DNA of 64,000 nt from Priestia koreensis (GCF_001274935.1 NZ_LILC01000037.1:309024-373023); one strand, 5' to 3'. Positions 16,925-26,357 are shown, counted from the stretch's first letter. The notes: generated by a model not told the origin, from the sequence alone. Program-made: numbers and translations.

Positions 16925-18811
16925 TTACTTCAATAAGTTTTCTAATTCTGTTAGTGTCTCATCAAATGCCTTCATCGCCTCACGTATTGGCTGATCAGTA
17001 GACATATCCACCCCTGATTTTTTAAGAACAGATAGTGGATTTTCAGAACCTCCTGCCGTTAACAAGTGATGGTGAATTCGGTTAATCGCAGGGCGACCTT
17101 CTTTTAAAATCTGCTCTGTTAAATCAATCGATGCGGCGAAACTGGTCGCGTATTGGTAAACATAAAAGTTGTTATATAAATGGGGAATTTTCGCCCATTC
17201 AACGGCAATTTCAGGGTCTGATACGATCGAAGGCCCGTAGTATTTCTTATTCAGTTCTAAATAAACCTTGCTCATGGCTTCGGCATTTAGAGACTCACCC
17301 TGCTGGTCTTTCTCATGAATGATTTTTTCAAATTCGGCAAATTGCGTTTGGCGGAAAAGAGTCGTTCGAAAACCTTCAAGTCGATCACACAATAACGCAA
17401 TTTTTTCTTCTTTTGTTTTTGCTTTTTTATACGTATCGTGCCACAACAGTTGTTCATTCATGGTAGAAGCAATTTCAGCTAAAAAGGTTGGATAGCCTGC
17501 TGTTAAATAAGGCTGGGCTTTTTTCGTATAATACGATTGCATCGCATGTCCCAATTCATGAGCAATCGTCGAAATATCATCGTTTGTACCACGATAATTT
17601 AACAACACATATGGATGCGTATCGTAGCTTCCCCACTGATAAGCACCTCCGTGCTTGTCCTGTGTGGAATAAACATCAATCCATCTTTCGTTAAATGCCT
17701 TTGTTAAGACATCTGTATAATCCTCACCCCAAATTGATAGACCATCAATTACTCGCTTTTTGGCTTCTTCAAATGAAACATATTGATTGTCCTTTTTACT
17801 TAATGGTGCACGAAGGTCATACATATGCATGGGAGAAACGTGCAGTAGTTGTTTTTTCACCGCCATGTAGCGATGCAAAAGCGGCAATCCTCTGTGAACA
17901 GATTGAATTAATCCTCCGTACACTCTCACTGGAATATTATTTGAATCGAGACTCGCGGCTATCGCATTTGGATAGTGGCGAATTTTTGCATATGCATTAC
18001 TAGCTTTTACCTGACCGCCAAGGGTTTGAGCGAATGTATCTTGATATTGTTTGAGCGTATGATAATACGTTTGAAATGCTTTTTCGCGAATTACGCGATC
18101 GGAACTTTCCATATATGTGCTGTAATTGAACCGATTGAGCGGAAGCGCCGTTTTTGAAGCTGCCATAAAAGAAGGGAACGGAATATCTTTTTCAAGCATT
18201 GTAAAGGTGCTCTCAGGAACAGAAGCAATAGGAGCCGTTTTGAGTAGTAGCTCTTCCATTTTTTCAGGTAGCGTATGTTCTTTTGTTCGCAGCATCTCTT
18301 CTAAAACATACTTATAAGCAGACAGCTGTGGGTCATCAATATAAGTTTTTAACTTTTTCATAGGAAGCTTTGAGATATCCGTGTAGAGCCACGACGTTTT
18401 TTCCATCACATTCATTGACATATGATCAGCTTGATCAGTGGACGACTGAAGTTTAGCATTTGAAGAATTCGTATGCAGTTTTAATGAAGCATAAATATAT
18501 ATCTTGTCATGCTTCCTCATAATCGTGCTATACTGCTCTAAAATATTTTTTAGATGCGATGCTGATTTACTAAGCGTTCCCTTGTAATGATAGAATTGAT
18601 CAGCTTGGGATACTACGCTTTTTACGTCCTTATCCCAAGCTTTTTGGTTAGGATAAATCTCTTCTAATTTCCACGTGTATTGAGATGGAATGTCTGAACG
18701 ATTTTCATATTGCGGGTTCACTTCTGCACCATTACTTGTTGTTGCTCCTACTTGCAACAACAAGCATACAGTAGCCATAATAGTTAGCTTTCGATAAAAA
18801 GGCTTTTTCAT
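16925..18811 (-). CDS. pepF: Oligoendopeptidase F (M3B) with an N-terminal signal peptide
   Basis: A 628-residue zinc metallopeptidase of the M3B family with the HExxH active site in IAHELGHAM and the third zinc-ligand Glu in FLAEIAST downstream. Family members cut short peptides of about 7-17 residues. Most PepF proteins are cytosolic, but this one begins with a typical Sec signal: MKKPFYRKL, a hydrophobic core TIMATVCLLLQVGA, and a likely cleavage after SNGA near residue 28. The start at 18811 is set by AAAGGAGAG 6 nt upstream. An exported role in peptide scavenging is inferred. It is a single gene. Confidence 0.93.
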   Translation of the reverse strand: MKKPFYRKLTIMATVCLLLQVGATTSNGAEVNPQYENRSDIPSQYTWKLEEIYPNQKAWDKDVKSVVSQADQFYHYKGTLSKSASHLKNILEQYSTIMRKHDKIYIYASLKLHTNSSNAKLQSSTDQADHMSMNVMEKTSWLYTDISKLPMKKLKTYIDDPQLSAYKYVLEEMLRTKEHTLPEKMEELLLKTAPIASVPESTFTMLEKDIPFPSFMAASKTALPLNRFNYSTYMESSDRVIREKAFQTYYHTLKQYQDTFAQTLGGQVKASNAYAKIRHYPNAIAASLDSNNIPVRVYGGLIQSVHRGLPLLHRYMAVKKQLLHVSPMHMYDLRAPLSKKDNQYVSFEEAKKRVIDGLSIWGEDYTDVLTKAFNERWIDVYSTQDKHGGAYQWGSYDTHPYVLLNYRGTNDDISTIAHELGHAMQSYYTKKAQPYLTAGYPTFLAEIASTMNEQLLWHDTYKKAKTKEEKIALLCDRLEGFRTTLFRQTQFAEFEKIIHEKDQQGESLNAEAMSKVYLELNKKYYGPSIVSDPEIAVEWAKIPHLYNNFYVYQYATSFAASIDLTEQILKEGRPAINRIHHHLLTAGGSENPLSVLKKSGVDMSTDQPIREAMKAFDETLTELENLLK

Positions 18812-19003
18812 CGTCTCTCTCCTTTGTAAAAAACATCGATCCAAAATACTCCTTTTAGTATTTTGAAAAACAACGATTTTTATGATGAAAAAGTTTTTCT
18901 GCATTTCAACATGTCCCAATAAGAATTTCATTTCTATCCTGCACATTTATTCTTATAATAGATATGATCATTTATTTTCGTACGTTAAAAAGGCGGAGGA
19001 TGT

Positions 19004-20320
19004 ATGGCAGAAGTACAAAAGAGACAGCTTCGTTTCGAAAGATTTGGGTTAGAATCAATTCCCCAAGAGCTTCAGCAAACACGCTGGTATGAGTATTCAT
19101 TTATTCAAGCAACCTTTTCAGTGAACGCAGGCAACTTTTTAGTTCCTGCACTTGCCGTGCTTCAAGGGCATTTATCAATTTTGGCGGCCGTTCTTAGTAC
19201 AACAATCGGAGCAGCCGTGGCATTTTTACTCGTTTCTTATTTATCTTTACCAGGAGCAAGGTACGGAATTCCTGCTCAGTACGCGATGCGCTCATTTTTA
19301 GGCGTAAAAGGGGCCCAATGGATTTCTTCTCCTATTCGAACCATCACTTCCTTGTATTGGTTTAGCGTTCAAACTGTAGGAGGAAGCTATGTCATTCAAA
19401 AAATGCTACTTTCTTACTTTCATGTTCACGTTCCTTTTACGATGCTAGCCATTATCCTAAGCACGATCATGGCGATACTCGCTCTCATTGGTTTTGAGGC
19501 GGTAAAAAAAGTAACAAAGCAATTTTTCCCTTTACTGCTAATCGGTCAAGTCGTCATTTTATGGTTGTTCATCCGCTCCTTACAAGCATCTTCCATTTCA
19601 TTGACACATGGCGCTCATGAGTGTTCGTTTTCAACCTGTTTATTTTATGCAAGTCTTGCCTTTATTCAATACATATCTGGTGTGACATCATCTTCAGATA
19701 TTACACGCTATGCTAAAACAGGAACACACGGCTTCTGGGGGCTTTACGTAGGGAACGTGTTAGGGTTTATGATGACAGCTGTGCTAGCTACTCTAGGAGC
19801 AGGATTGTTCCAAAACGAAAATCCATTTATTGCGACAAGTACGCTGACTACGTCATCAGTAGTTGTTGGTTTAATGGTTATTTGCTCTATGATCTCCATG
19901 ATCTCGATTAATCTCAGCAATGCTTATACCGGTGGATTAAGCTTGCTAAATAGCCTTCCTGCACTTGGACGAATTAAGGCAGCTATTTTGTTTGGCTTGT
20001 TAGGAATCGCATTAAGTACCCTTCCTCAATTAGTTAGCGAAGCCAAAACATACATTTCAATGCTCGGGGCTTTCGTCGTTCCCCTATCTGCGGTCATTGT
20101 GGCTGAGTTTTTATGGATCAATAAAAGGACGCTCATTCCGATTCAAACAAAAAACATAAATAAATTAGCCATTGGTCATGCATTGATTGGAGCGCTCATC
20201 TACTTTTTCGTCCCAGATCAGTACTCACCTGGCTTCACTTTGTTCGTTCTCACGTTTATCAGCTACGGATTGACAAAACGTTTCGTAAGCGGAAAAGCTA
20301 GAGATCTCTCACCTTTATAA
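19004..20320 (+). CDS. NCS1 family permease (purine-cytosine permease type)
   Basis: A 438-residue protein with about 12 membrane helices. The N-terminal segment FGLESIPQELQQTRWYEYSF and the following Asn-rich first helix match the nucleobase:cation symporter-1 family, which imports cytosine, purines, allantoin, hydantoin or thiamine precursors. AGGCGGAGGATGT precedes the ATG. No catabolic gene is adjacent, so the substrate cannot be told. It stands alone, ending at a hairpin shared with helD. Confidence 0.87.
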   Translation: MAEVQKRQLRFERFGLESIPQELQQTRWYEYSFIQATFSVNAGNFLVPALAVLQGHLSILAAVLSTTIGAAVAFLLVSYLSLPGARYGIPAQYAMRSFLGVKGAQWISSPIRTITSLYWFSVQTVGGSYVIQKMLLSYFHVHVPFTMLAIILSTIMAILALIGFEAVKKVTKQFFPLLLIGQVVILWLFIRSLQASSISLTHGAHECSFSTCLFYASLAFIQYISGVTSSSDITRYAKTGTHGFWGLYVGNVLGFMMTAVLATLGAGLFQNENPFIATSTLTTSSVVVGLMVICSMISMISINLSNAYTGGLSLLNSLPALGRIKAAILFGLLGIALSTLPQLVSEAKTYISMLGAFVVPLSAVIVAEFLWINKRTLIPIQTKNINKLAIGHALIGALIYFFVPDQYSPGFTLFVLTFISYGLTKRFVSGKARDLSPL

Positions 20321-20345
20321 AAACAGAGGCTCTTATTAGAGCCTC
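20321..20345 (-). terminator. Terminator of helD
   Basis: A perfect 8-bp stem GAGGCTCT / AGAGCCTC (20326-20345) with a TATT loop is followed on the minus strand by TGTTTTTAT. It lies just beyond the helD stop and just after the NCS1 stop. Confidence 0.8.
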
Positions 20346-20353
20346 CATTGTCA

Positions 20354-22663
20354 TTACTCTTCAATATAGGAATCAGCTGGTACAGCTTCGATCCATTTGC
20401 TTTTTCTCCCGATTGAAAAAACATACAATTCATGCATCGCTCTCGTACAAGCCGTATAAAGTAAATATCGATCAAAGGAGCTCCCATAATTCTTATTTGA
20501 TCCGTTATAAATAAGAACTGCATCAAACTCAATTCCCTTTGCAAGATAGATAGGGAGGACAAGAATCCCTCTTTCAAAATCTTGGGTTTTCGGTGTGATG
20601 TGTTTTATTTTCAAGTCGGTTCCTAAAAGGTCCATTACTTCTTTGCATTCCTTTTCCGTTTTACAAATAATTGCAATAGTTTCATGATTCGCTTTTTTAA
20701 GTTTCATGATTTTACCTTTAAGATGTTCATAAATAGAATTTTTTTCATCTATTTCTGTCACAACCGGTAATAACCCACTTCGGTTAAAAGGCTTAATAGC
20801 CTCTCCGTTCGGAATAAGTGATCGTGTAAATTCAACAATTTGCCTTGTCGAACGATAGCTCTGTGTCAGTTCAATTCGTGCTTGATCTTCTTCATGAAAC
20901 TCCTCTAAAAGGTTTGTTTTATGACGTGAATGAGCATACACAGCCTGATTAAAATCACCTAACAGAGTCATTTTGGCATGTGGAAACAAGTACTGCAAAT
21001 AAGCCATTTGAAATGCATTATAATCCTGGGCTTCATCAATAAAAAGGTGCTTAATGAGAGGGTCAATTGATTTTCCTTTCAACCGGTCTTGCAAATACAG
21101 ATACGGTGTCATGTCCTCATAGAGTAAAACCCCTTTGTTCAGATACTCTTGCGTAAGTTCCCCTACTTCCTTATAGCCTTCAATTGATTCAAGCACTTGA
21201 TTCAGACGACGATACACAGAAAATTCATTTACGAAACGCATCGCTTGGACCTGCTTATACAGCGGTTTGAACTTCTTCTTCACTAATTCTCTTGCTAAAA
21301 GGGCTTGCTCTTGCTCAAAATCATCAAATGTATCCTTTTCAAAACGCTGTTCGTTTTGAAGTTTGCGGTAAGCTCTTAAATACGTTTCCTTATCGGAAAG
21401 CTCCACTTCCTCTAGTACCCAGTCCTTTGTCACTTGTTCTTTCTCAAATTGTCGTAGTTTCTTTTTCAACCACGCCGCCACAAGTTCCATTCGGTTCGGA
21501 ATGCTAATTGCTCGGTCAAGCGAATAAAAATGATGTTCGATTTCTTCAGCAGAGAGTAGAAGCTCCCCACGAAATTTTATATGACGAAATACCAATCCCG
21601 CGTTTGATAAGTTCTCAATAAACTGGTCTATTATATCCTTGAATGCGATACTGGATTTTAAGTCAATGTTTTGTATTCTCTGCTTGTAATGCGAGTGCTG
21701 ATGTTCTGTAAGCACGTACTCCATCTGCTCAAACGGACTTTCAACGTCTATTCTTCTGCTGATTTTTCGTTCCATGTATTTTTGAAACGTGTCTTGCTGC
21801 ATATTATCTTCACCAAGCTCAGGGAGAACGGTCGCCACATAGCTATTGAACATTAAATTAGGTGAGAACAGCATAATGTTAGATGACTGAAGCGAATTAC
21901 GATGACGATAGAGCAGGTAGGCAATACGCTGTAAAGCTGCGGATGTTTTACCGCTTCCCGCTACACCTTGCACAATTAGCGTTTTACTGCGCTCATTTCG
22001 AATGATTTCGTTTTGCTCTTTTTGAATGGTAGCCACAATACTCTTCATTTGCTGATTTGCCTGATTGCTCAACACCTCTTGAAGCATCTGATCTCCTATG
22101 GTGATTCCTGTATCAAACATGTTTTTCAATTTACCTTCTTTGATGACATATTGACGCTTCAACACCATTTCCCCATGTATCGTCTCTGTCGGTGTTTCGT
22201 ACTCTGCATATCCAGGTGAGTAATCATAATAAAGGCTCGAAATAGGTGCTCTCCAGTCATAAATAAGAAACTCCTGATCGTCTCGATCCATTAATGAAGC
22301 AATGCCAATATAAATGTCCTCTACTTGTTCCTCACTATCCTCAACAAAATCAATTCGACCGAAATAAGGAGAGTTCTTCAACTTACTCAATGTTTTGATC
22401 TGCTTCGTTGCTTGCCCATGACTTCGTTCACGTTCGGCTAACATTTCTGCTTGTTGCTTAATGCTTGCATGCGTCTCGATCAGATCATCTGGCTCATCCG
22501 TATTTACCGTTACGTCTTCCCAGAAGTTTTTGCGTAAATGAAGAATGTCCTCTTGAACCCCTCCTGCACCTTGAAGAAGTTGAGTCTCCTTATGACTTAT
22601 TTCTGACTTAATACGTTCGATGCGTGCCATCTCAAGTTTCATCTCATTTGTTACATCTCTCAT
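20354..22663 (-). CDS. helD: RNA polymerase recycling motor HelD
   Basis: A 769-residue UvrD/Rep-like SF1 ATPase. The N-terminal ~80 residues form the charged coiled-coil that in HelD inserts into the RNA polymerase secondary channel. Walker A is GVAGSGKTSA near residue 240, Walker B is LFIDEAQDYNAFQ near 548, and the C-terminal helicase motifs are AKGIEFDAVLIYN and LYTACTRAMHELY. HelD releases stalled RNA polymerase from DNA. AGAGGAG precedes the ATG. The gene stands alone. The family assignment is firm because of length, the N-terminal arm and the motif spacing. Confidence 0.93.
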   Translation of the reverse strand: MRDVTNEMKLEMARIERIKSEISHKETQLLQGAGGVQEDILHLRKNFWEDVTVNTDEPDDLIETHASIKQQAEMLAERERSHGQATKQIKTLSKLKNSPYFGRIDFVEDSEEQVEDIYIGIASLMDRDDQEFLIYDWRAPISSLYYDYSPGYAEYETPTETIHGEMVLKRQYVIKEGKLKNMFDTGITIGDQMLQEVLSNQANQQMKSIVATIQKEQNEIIRNERSKTLIVQGVAGSGKTSAALQRIAYLLYRHRNSLQSSNIMLFSPNLMFNSYVATVLPELGEDNMQQDTFQKYMERKISRRIDVESPFEQMEYVLTEHQHSHYKQRIQNIDLKSSIAFKDIIDQFIENLSNAGLVFRHIKFRGELLLSAEEIEHHFYSLDRAISIPNRMELVAAWLKKKLRQFEKEQVTKDWVLEEVELSDKETYLRAYRKLQNEQRFEKDTFDDFEQEQALLARELVKKKFKPLYKQVQAMRFVNEFSVYRRLNQVLESIEGYKEVGELTQEYLNKGVLLYEDMTPYLYLQDRLKGKSIDPLIKHLFIDEAQDYNAFQMAYLQYLFPHAKMTLLGDFNQAVYAHSRHKTNLLEEFHEEDQARIELTQSYRSTRQIVEFTRSLIPNGEAIKPFNRSGLLPVVTEIDEKNSIYEHLKGKIMKLKKANHETIAIICKTEKECKEVMDLLGTDLKIKHITPKTQDFERGILVLPIYLAKGIEFDAVLIYNGSNKNYGSSFDRYLLYTACTRAMHELYVFSIGRKSKWIEAVPADSYIEE

Positions 22664-22980
22664 CTCAACACTCCTCTAGGAATTTCTTTATCCTATCCTG
22701 CTTGACAATGAATTTATTTTGCTATATAATTTAAGATAGGATATATATAATTATTTTTAAATAAAGACACGTTATTTCCCCATAGTACCACATCTCTATG
22801 TCCTTAATCAATCTTATTTTCCGCTTCCTCTTGATAACACTACTTATTTTTTGTTCCTTCCAAAATGTTTCATGTGAAACACCTTTCTTTTTTAAAAAAA
22901 AAGCTTTTCGAATCCCAGCCAAACCACTATGCTTAAGAGGTTGTGCTTTTCTAAGCACGTAAACCTAGTTAGGAAAGGTA
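22664..22980. other. Intergenic region between helD and the symporter
   Basis: This 317-bp gap between divergent genes must hold both promoters. I see an AT-rich stretch with ATATATA at 22735-22750 and a parS-like palindrome at 22866-22881, but no supported gene and no confident promoter. Confidence 0.5.
22866..22881. other. parS: Candidate parS site (ParB/Spo0J binding)
   Basis: TGTTTCATGTGAAACA differs at one position from the parS 16-mer TGTTTCACGTGAAACA and is otherwise a full dyad. It lies in a non-coding gap between divergent genes, unlike a chance match in coding DNA. parS sites bind ParB and load condensin near the replication origin; if real, this places the window in the origin-proximal part of the chromosome. 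Confidence 0.55.
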
Positions 22981-24261
22981 GTGAACATCTTGGGATCGTT
23001 CTTTAAAAATTATCGATCTTCCCTTCTATTGCTAGCCTCCATCATCATCGGCGGAGCCGCAGGACTTTTATTTGGAACCAAAACATCCATTGTAAAGCCG
23101 TTTGGGGATTTATTTTTAAATCTTATGTTTATGATTATTATTCCACTCGTTTTCTTTAGCATTTCGTCAGCTATTGCCAATATGGATGGAGTAAAACGTT
23201 TCGGAAAAATTATCGGAAGTATTTTTCTTGTGTTTGTTGTTACTGCTATTGTTGCAGCGGTTATCGGTTTTGCCGGAACTTCTGTGATGAACCCTTTAGC
23301 TCATACAGATGTATCAGCGTTAAAAGAATTAATGGAGAAGACTGATGTTTCTAAGCCGTCTGAAGATGTATCATTTTTAGCTCAGCTTGTTAACACCTTT
23401 ACTGTTTCCGATTTTTCGATGCTGTTCTCAAAATCTAACATGCTACAGCTCATCGTTTTTTCTGTTTTATTTGGTTTTGCGACCGTTTTAGCAAAGGAAA
23501 AAGGGAGACCTGTAGCAGCTTTCTTATCATCTGGATCGACAGTAATGATGAAAATGGTCAATGTCGTAATGTATTACGCACCAATTGGTCTTGGATGTTA
23601 TTTCGCATCTGTGATTGGTGAACTTGGCCCTCAAATTCTCGAAGGATATGTAAGAGCATTTATCTTATATTTAATCCTAGCCGTTATTTATTACTTTGGT
23701 TTCTTCACCCTTTATGCATTTATTGCTGGTGGGAAATTAGGCGTAAAAGTTTTCTGGAAACACGCATTAGCGCCTTCTGTTACAGCTATTGCAACGTGCT
23801 CTAGCGCTGCAAGTATTCCTGTAAATTTAACGTCTGTTAAAAAGATGGGTGTACCGAATGATATTGCAGAAACGATTATTCCATTAGGTGCTAATACACA
23901 TAAAGACGGTTCTGTGTTCGGTGGCGTGTTAAAAATCGTTTTCTTGTTCACTTTATTCGGAAAAGATATGACAAATTTCACAAACATTTTAAGTATCTTA
24001 GCCGTTGCATTCCTGGTAGGAGCCGTTATGGGTGCAATTCCTGGCGGAGGAATGATTGGTGAAATGCTGATTTTAAGCGTTTTTGGTTTCCCACCAGAAG
24101 TATTACCAATTATCGCTGTCATTAGTACGATTATTGATGCCCCTGCAACGTTGTTAAACTCTACAGGAAACACTGTTTGTGCAATGCTAGTTACGCGACT
24201 AGTAGAAGGGAAGAATTGGTTAAAACAATCATTTCATTCATCAAAAAACATAGCTTCTTGA
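22981..24261 (+). CDS. Dicarboxylate/amino acid:cation symporter (DAACS)
   Basis: A 426-residue member of the glutamate/dicarboxylate symporter family. About eight membrane helices and two re-entrant loops are expected; the first re-entrant loop is the serine-rich ATCSSAASIPVNL, the second is the IPGGGMIGEM region, and a DAPATLLNSTGN segment supplies the substrate-binding Asp and Asn in the last helices. It couples uptake of glutamate, aspartate, serine/threonine or C4-dicarboxylates to Na+ or H+. The start is GTG at 22981, preceded by AGGAAAGGTA. It stands alone, closed by a terminator. The exact substrate is unknown. Confidence 0.9.
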   Translation: MNILGSFFKNYRSSLLLLASIIIGGAAGLLFGTKTSIVKPFGDLFLNLMFMIIIPLVFFSISSAIANMDGVKRFGKIIGSIFLVFVVTAIVAAVIGFAGTSVMNPLAHTDVSALKELMEKTDVSKPSEDVSFLAQLVNTFTVSDFSMLFSKSNMLQLIVFSVLFGFATVLAKEKGRPVAAFLSSGSTVMMKMVNVVMYYAPIGLGCYFASVIGELGPQILEGYVRAFILYLILAVIYYFGFFTLYAFIAGGKLGVKVFWKHALAPSVTAIATCSSAASIPVNLTSVKKMGVPNDIAETIIPLGANTHKDGSVFGGVLKIVFLFTLFGKDMTNFTNILSILAVAFLVGAVMGAIPGGGMIGEMLILSVFGFPPEVLPIIAVISTIIDAPATLLNSTGNTVCAMLVTRLVEGKNWLKQSFHSSKNIAS

Positions 24262-24264
24262 TCG

Positions 24265-24300
24265 AAAAGGCTGATTACCCATGGGTGATCAGCCTTTTTA
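24265..24300 (+). terminator. Terminator of the DAACS symporter
   Basis: A stem built on AAAAGGCTGAT and ATCAGCCTTTTT with an inner ACCC/GGGT pair is followed by T-rich DNA, just after the stop codon. Confidence 0.88.
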
Positions 24301-24695
24301 TTTTATGATGAACTGAGAAGCGTTTTTAAAACCTCTAACACTGTCTTCATTTACTACTATGCATTTTTATTCGATGCAATTACTATTTCAATATTTATCC
24401 AACTGATTTTTATGACCGTCCTTCTCAAATGATATTGACTTATAAAAGTTACTATTATATATTCATTTCGGTAGATGTATGACATCAGACCCTCAAATTG
24501 GATGTTATAATAAAAAAACAATTCCTTCATCGTGTTATGCTATACGTACATACCAGGCTTACATGAAAATAGTCCCTTAAGGGCAAAAGAATAGTATCCT
24601 CTCTTTTAAAAAGAAACCTCAAAGATAAAGTTTGTGACAAGCTCATTATTCTTAATAATGACTGTATATAAATATAAAAGGTACTGGAGGCTAAA
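24301..24695 (+). promoter_or_regulatory. nupC leader region with an 8-3-8 palindrome
   Basis: This 395-bp gap precedes the nucleoside transporter. Only a perfect dyad TCATTATT-CTT-AATAATGA at 24643-24661 stands out, about 35 nt before the start codon and suited to a repressor. I looked for a purine riboswitch aptamer and did not find its conserved core. No gene is supported here. Confidence 0.4.
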
Positions 24696-25877
24696 ATGAA
24701 ATACTTAATTGCAATTATAGGATTACTGGTCGTGTTAGCATTAGCTTGGGTCGCAAGTAAAGATCGTAAGCGTATTAAGTACAAGCCGATCATTTTAATG
24801 ATCGGCATTCAACTCGTTTTATCGTATGTGTTATTAAATACACGCTTTGGCTTAGTTATTATCAAAGCGATTGCAGCTGTCTTTGATAAACTTCTAGCAT
24901 ACGCTGGTTCTGGTGTGGATTTCGTATTCGGAGGGATTGCTAACAAAGGACAGGCTCCCTTTTTCTTAAGTGTATTACTCCCTATCGTCTTCATTTCGGT
25001 CTTGATCGGAATTTTTCAGTATTTCAAAATACTTCCATTATTCATGAGAGGCATCGGATTACTATTAAGCAAAGTAAATGGTATGGGGAAACTAGAATCC
25101 TATAACGCAGTAGCTTCTGCTATGGTAGGACAATCTGAAGTATTTATTACAGTAAAAAAGCAACTAGACAAACTTCCTGAACACCGTCTATATACGCTTT
25201 GTGCTTCTGCTATGTCTACGGTTTCGATGTCAATCGTTGGTGCATACATGACGATGATCGAACCAAAATATGTTGTAACCGCAATCGTAATTAATTTATT
25301 TGGTGGCTTTATTATCTCTTCTATTATTAACCCTTACGAAGTAGATGAAAAAGAAGATATTCTAGAAATTCAAGACGAGCACAAACAAAGCTTCTTCGAA
25401 ATGCTCGGAGAGTATATCTTAGACGGATTCAAAGTTGCCATTATTGTTGGTGCAATGCTAATCGGATTCGTGGCACTAATCGCTGCTATTAACAACGTAT
25501 TTGACCTTGTGTTTGGTATTAGCTTCCAAGAAATTCTCGGCTACATATTCGCTCCATTTGCTTTCCTAATGGGGATTCCAGGATCTGAAATCGTCAAAGC
25601 CGGTGGAATTATGGCAACAAAACTCGTAACGAATGAATTTGTTGCGATGATGAGCCTAACAGACATCGCAAACGGACTAAGTAGTCGTACTGTTGGAATC
25701 ATCTCCATCTTCCTCGTATCTTTCGCTAACTTCTCCTCGATCGGAATTATTGCAGGAGCAGTAAAAGGACTAAGCGAAAAACAAGGAAACACAGTAGCAC
25801 GATTCGGACTAAAACTTCTCTACGGCGCAACACTAGTAAGCTTCCTATCAGCCGTTATCGTAAGTTTCATTCTTTAA
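24696..25877 (+). CDS. nupC: Concentrative nucleoside transporter, NupC family
   Basis: A 393-residue CNT transporter that imports nucleosides with H+ or Na+. Family motifs are visible: a Gly-rich region FGGIANKGQAPFF near residue 80, GQSEVFI near 147, and the C-terminal G-x-x-x-x-E segment GIPGSEIVKAGGIMATK (about 285-305), with NEFVAMMSL completing the nucleoside-binding set. TACTGGAGG precedes the ATG by about 7 nt. It stands alone with its own terminator. Purine versus pyrimidine preference cannot be read. Confidence 0.92.
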   Translation: MKYLIAIIGLLVVLALAWVASKDRKRIKYKPIILMIGIQLVLSYVLLNTRFGLVIIKAIAAVFDKLLAYAGSGVDFVFGGIANKGQAPFFLSVLLPIVFISVLIGIFQYFKILPLFMRGIGLLLSKVNGMGKLESYNAVASAMVGQSEVFITVKKQLDKLPEHRLYTLCASAMSTVSMSIVGAYMTMIEPKYVVTAIVINLFGGFIISSIINPYEVDEKEDILEIQDEHKQSFFEMLGEYILDGFKVAIIVGAMLIGFVALIAAINNVFDLVFGISFQEILGYIFAPFAFLMGIPGSEIVKAGGIMATKLVTNEFVAMMSLTDIANGLSSRTVGIISIFLVSFANFSSIGIIAGAVKGLSEKQGNTVARFGLKLLYGATLVSFLSAVIVSFIL

Positions 25878-25886
25878 TTCATCACT

Positions 25887-25918
25887 AAAAGCACTTCCTA
25901 CAAAAAGGAAGTGCTTTT
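25887..25918 (+). terminator. Terminator of nupC
   Basis: A perfect 12-bp stem (AAAAGCACTTCC at 25887-25898, GGAAGTGCTTTT at 25907-25918) with an 8-nt loop and a T-rich tail lies 10 nt after the stop. Confidence 0.92.
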
Positions 25919-25944
25919 ATTTTATTACGCCCCCAAAAAAGGAC

Positions 25945-26352
25945 CTCCCAGCCCGCAACGCAGGGCAATGTCTACTACTCACAAAGCCCTTCTCTCTCAA
26001 AAAAGTGCCTCTGAAATCTCCCTCAAAAAAAGGCTCCAGCCCGCCACGCAGGGCGATAGCACTCACCCACAAAAGCCCTTCCCTCTTAAAAAAACTCCTC
26101 CGAACTCTCCCTTTAAAAAAAGGCTCCAGCCCGCCACGCAGGGCGATGAAACCTACCCACAAAAGCTCTTATCTCTCAAAAAAGCGCCTCCGAACTCTCC
26201 CTCAAAAAAAGGCTCCAGCCCGCCACGCAGGGCAATAGCACTCACCCACAAAAGCCCTTCTCTCACAAAAAAACTCCTCCGAACTCTCCCTCAAAAAAAA
26301 GGCTCCAGCCCGCAACGCAGGGCGATAGAAAGCACCCACAAAGCCCTAAAAG
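25945..26352. repeat. Five-copy ~89-bp tandem repeat
   Basis: The motif AGCCCGC[A/C]ACGCAGGGC recurs with its GCCC at 25951, 26039, 26129, 26218 and 26308, giving unit lengths of 88, 90, 89 and 90 bp. Each unit also has CACCCACAAA, GCCCTT or a variant, two A6-A8 tracts and CTCCGAACTCTCCC. Each unit can form a GCCC/GGGC hairpin; read on the minus strand this is followed by TGGAGCC and a T7 run, like a weak terminator. The unit length varies, so no frame is kept through the array, which argues against it coding a protein although it has few stops. It lies between convergent nupC and gntK. Confidence 0.85.
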
Positions 26353-26357
26353 GTTCA

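Noticed and set aside
20263..20577. A 104-codon minus-strand frame across the NCS1/helD junction
   Set aside because: It is an out-of-frame shadow of helD and runs through the terminator hairpin.
22731..22958. A 75-codon minus-strand frame upstream of helD
   Set aside because: It has atypical composition, overlaps the parS-like site and the promoter region, and has no ribosome binding site.
24301..24695. A purine riboswitch before the nucleoside transporter
   Set aside because: The conserved aptamer core and its paired loops are not found in the leader. Only a short dyad is present.
25917..26162. An 81-codon minus-strand frame in the repeats with ALRGGLEPFF repeats
   Set aside because: It follows from the DNA repeat, not from protein selection. 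It has no ribosome binding site and breaks between units.
25945..26352. A CRISPR array
   Set aside because: The units are ~89 bp long and similar over most of their length, with no unique 30-40 bp spacers and no cas genes nearby.
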